This document shows, one piece after another, positions 63,235-64,000 of a stretch of DNA of 64,000 bases (within the stretch, counting starts at the first letter, position 1; every line of letters begins with the position of its first letter). The DNA is taken from assembly GCF_014200575.1 (NCBI RefSeq), contig NZ_JACHBZ010000013.1:1-64000 (forward strand), written 5' to 3'. This DNA is from Mucilaginibacter saanensis (lineage in GTDB: Bacteria > Bacteroidota > Bacteroidia > Sphingobacteriales > Sphingobacteriaceae). A program made the translations under genes and the position numbers. The notes beneath the pieces were generated by a model that did no database searches, had not been told where the DNA came from, and saw only the letters and a program-made list of their open reading frames with translations.

Positions 63235-64000
63235 TTATCTTACGCTCTAATACCGGCGACTGCTCACCGTAGCTTTTAGCTTTTTTCCAATTTTGTACGG
63301 CGCCTTCTGTATTACCCAGGTAAAACAAAATATCGCCATAATGTTCATACTTGGCCGAACTATTATCCTTATCATGCGCCAATGCCTTCTCCATCCATAC
63401 CTTTGCATCGGCATATTTTTTTTGCTTAAACAACACCCAGGCATAAGTATCTTCGAAAGATGCTGTATTGGGCTGCAATTCATTTGATCGTGCCGACATT
63501 TGTGCAGCTTTATCCAAAGCCTCACTTCTTAACGATAAATAATAGGCATAATTGTTTAACGTAAACGCATTGTCCGGATTATAGCTTAGTGCTTTGTCAT
63601 AAGCCTCATCAGAGCTTTTATTGTCCTTAAGATCATGGTAACAATCACCTAACAACGAAAAACTTAGCGAAAGTAAGTCCTTATCCTGAATTTCTAATGA
63701 AGTTGCATTTTTAGCATAGCCCAGTGCCTTTTTGAAATCCTTTTTTTGCGCCCAGCCCACGCCCACCATATAATTCATCCACCCCTGGTTAGGAAACAGC
63801 GACAGTGCATTTTCGCCATCCTTAATGGTGCCGTCCATGTCGTTTTCGCTTAGTTCTATACGTACCAGCTGTTCGTGCACGGCATAAACCTGCTCATTAA
63901 GTGCAATTGATTTTTTGTATGCCGCCTTAGCCTCTTTGTATTTTGCACTTTGCAGCAACATGTCGCCATATATAGCATAGGCCTTGGCATCGGCCGGATG
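63212..64000 (-). CDS. TPR-repeat protein, 5' end beyond the window
   Basis: Partial gene: 263 codons visible, reading in from beyond 64000 without a stop. The first internal methionine at 63961 is inside a TPR (ADAKAYAIYGDM precedes it), so it is not the start. At least six TPR units are seen, for example KYKEAKAAYKKSIALNEQVY, FKKALGYAKNATSLEIQD and YADAKVWMEKALAHDKDN. TPR arrays mediate protein contacts. It overlaps DUF4292 by 23 nt, suggesting one operon with DUF4292 and the EnvC-like gene. Confidence 0.8.
   Translation of the reverse strand, partial: HPADAKAYAIYGDMLLQSAKYKEAKAAYKKSIALNEQVYAVHEQLVRIELSENDMDGTIKDGENALSLFPNQGWMNYMVGVGWAQKKDFKKALGYAKNATSLEIQDKDLLSLSFSLLGDCYHDLKDNKSSDEAYDKALSYNPDNAFTLNNYAYYLSLRSEALDKAAQMSARSNELQPNTASFEDTYAWVLFKQKKYADAKVWMEKALAHDKDNSSAKYEHYGDILFYLGNTEGAVQNWKKAKSYGEQSPVLERKINEKKYSE

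Overview
The window is a 64 kb chromosomal segment of a Bacteroidota bacterium, most likely family Sphingobacteriaceae and plausibly a Mucilaginibacter or Pedobacter relative. The lineage call rests on the gene set: the type IX secretion/gliding protein SprA (2347 aa), the Bacteroidota forms of BamD, RpoZ and LptE, DUF4835 and DUF4292 proteins, and a TonB-plug protein with a macroglobulin-like N-terminus. It also rests on many promoters of the Bacteroidota type (TTG, about 20 nt, TAnnTTTG). The genus is inference; no rRNA or tRNA gene lies in the window.

Layout. 1-829 is non-coding: G-poor tandem repeats, then an AT-rich stretch with inverted repeats. 830-8671 is a forward run bamD, rpoZ, coaBC, a DUF4835 gene, a BlaI/M56-peptidase regulatory pair and recN, followed by fabI. 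9692-12950 is on the minus strand (small lipoprotein, clpC). A decayed gene lies at 13445-13861, followed by ettA and ilvE. 17231-23002 holds a histidine phosphatase, clpS, a glycine-rich exported protein, an 82-aa exported protein, a 904-aa plug protein and dcd. 23194-25324 is a coupled set: phosphopantetheinyl transferase, lipB and a GDSL lipoprotein. sdaA converges on it.

26897-34623 is the most system-like block. A DUF5684/DUF2752 pair and an RDD gene precede a tightly overlapping forward operon: SpoIIM-like, a multi-pass protein, DUF4129, DUF4350, MoxR ATPase and DUF58. mscS, groEL and groES follow on the minus strand. 38272-43377 (secG, a 455-aa protein, lptE, a sigma-54-type activator, miaB) is also minus-strand and envelope-centred. 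43492-47188 carries two tandem AsmA-like paralogues that converge on sprA. The rest (sprA, ruvA, maeB, a MltD-like transglycosylase, gatA, two tatA-type genes, an EnvC-like activator, DUF4292, and a TPR gene running off the window) is all minus-strand.

Most genes are housekeeping and envelope biogenesis: outer-membrane assembly (BamD, LptE), secretion (SecG, TatA, SprA, DUF4835/PorD-like), peptidoglycan remodelling (MltD-like, EnvC-like) and proteostasis (ClpC, ClpS, GroESL). The observations most worth following are five. First, the blaI promoter is bracketed by two matched 16-bp palindromes, and its M56 partner has a repeat-rich tail in place of a penicillin-binding sensor. Second, the MoxR/DUF58/DUF4129/DUF4350/SpoIIM/RDD cluster has no settled function. 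Third, miaB carries a roughly 32-codon in-frame insertion that looks derived from a dispersed palindromic repeat. Fourth, the AsmA-like genes are paired. Fifth, several genes have promoters only 4-10 nt from the start codon, suggesting leaderless or near-leaderless mRNAs. No phage, IS element, CRISPR array or recognised defence system was found.
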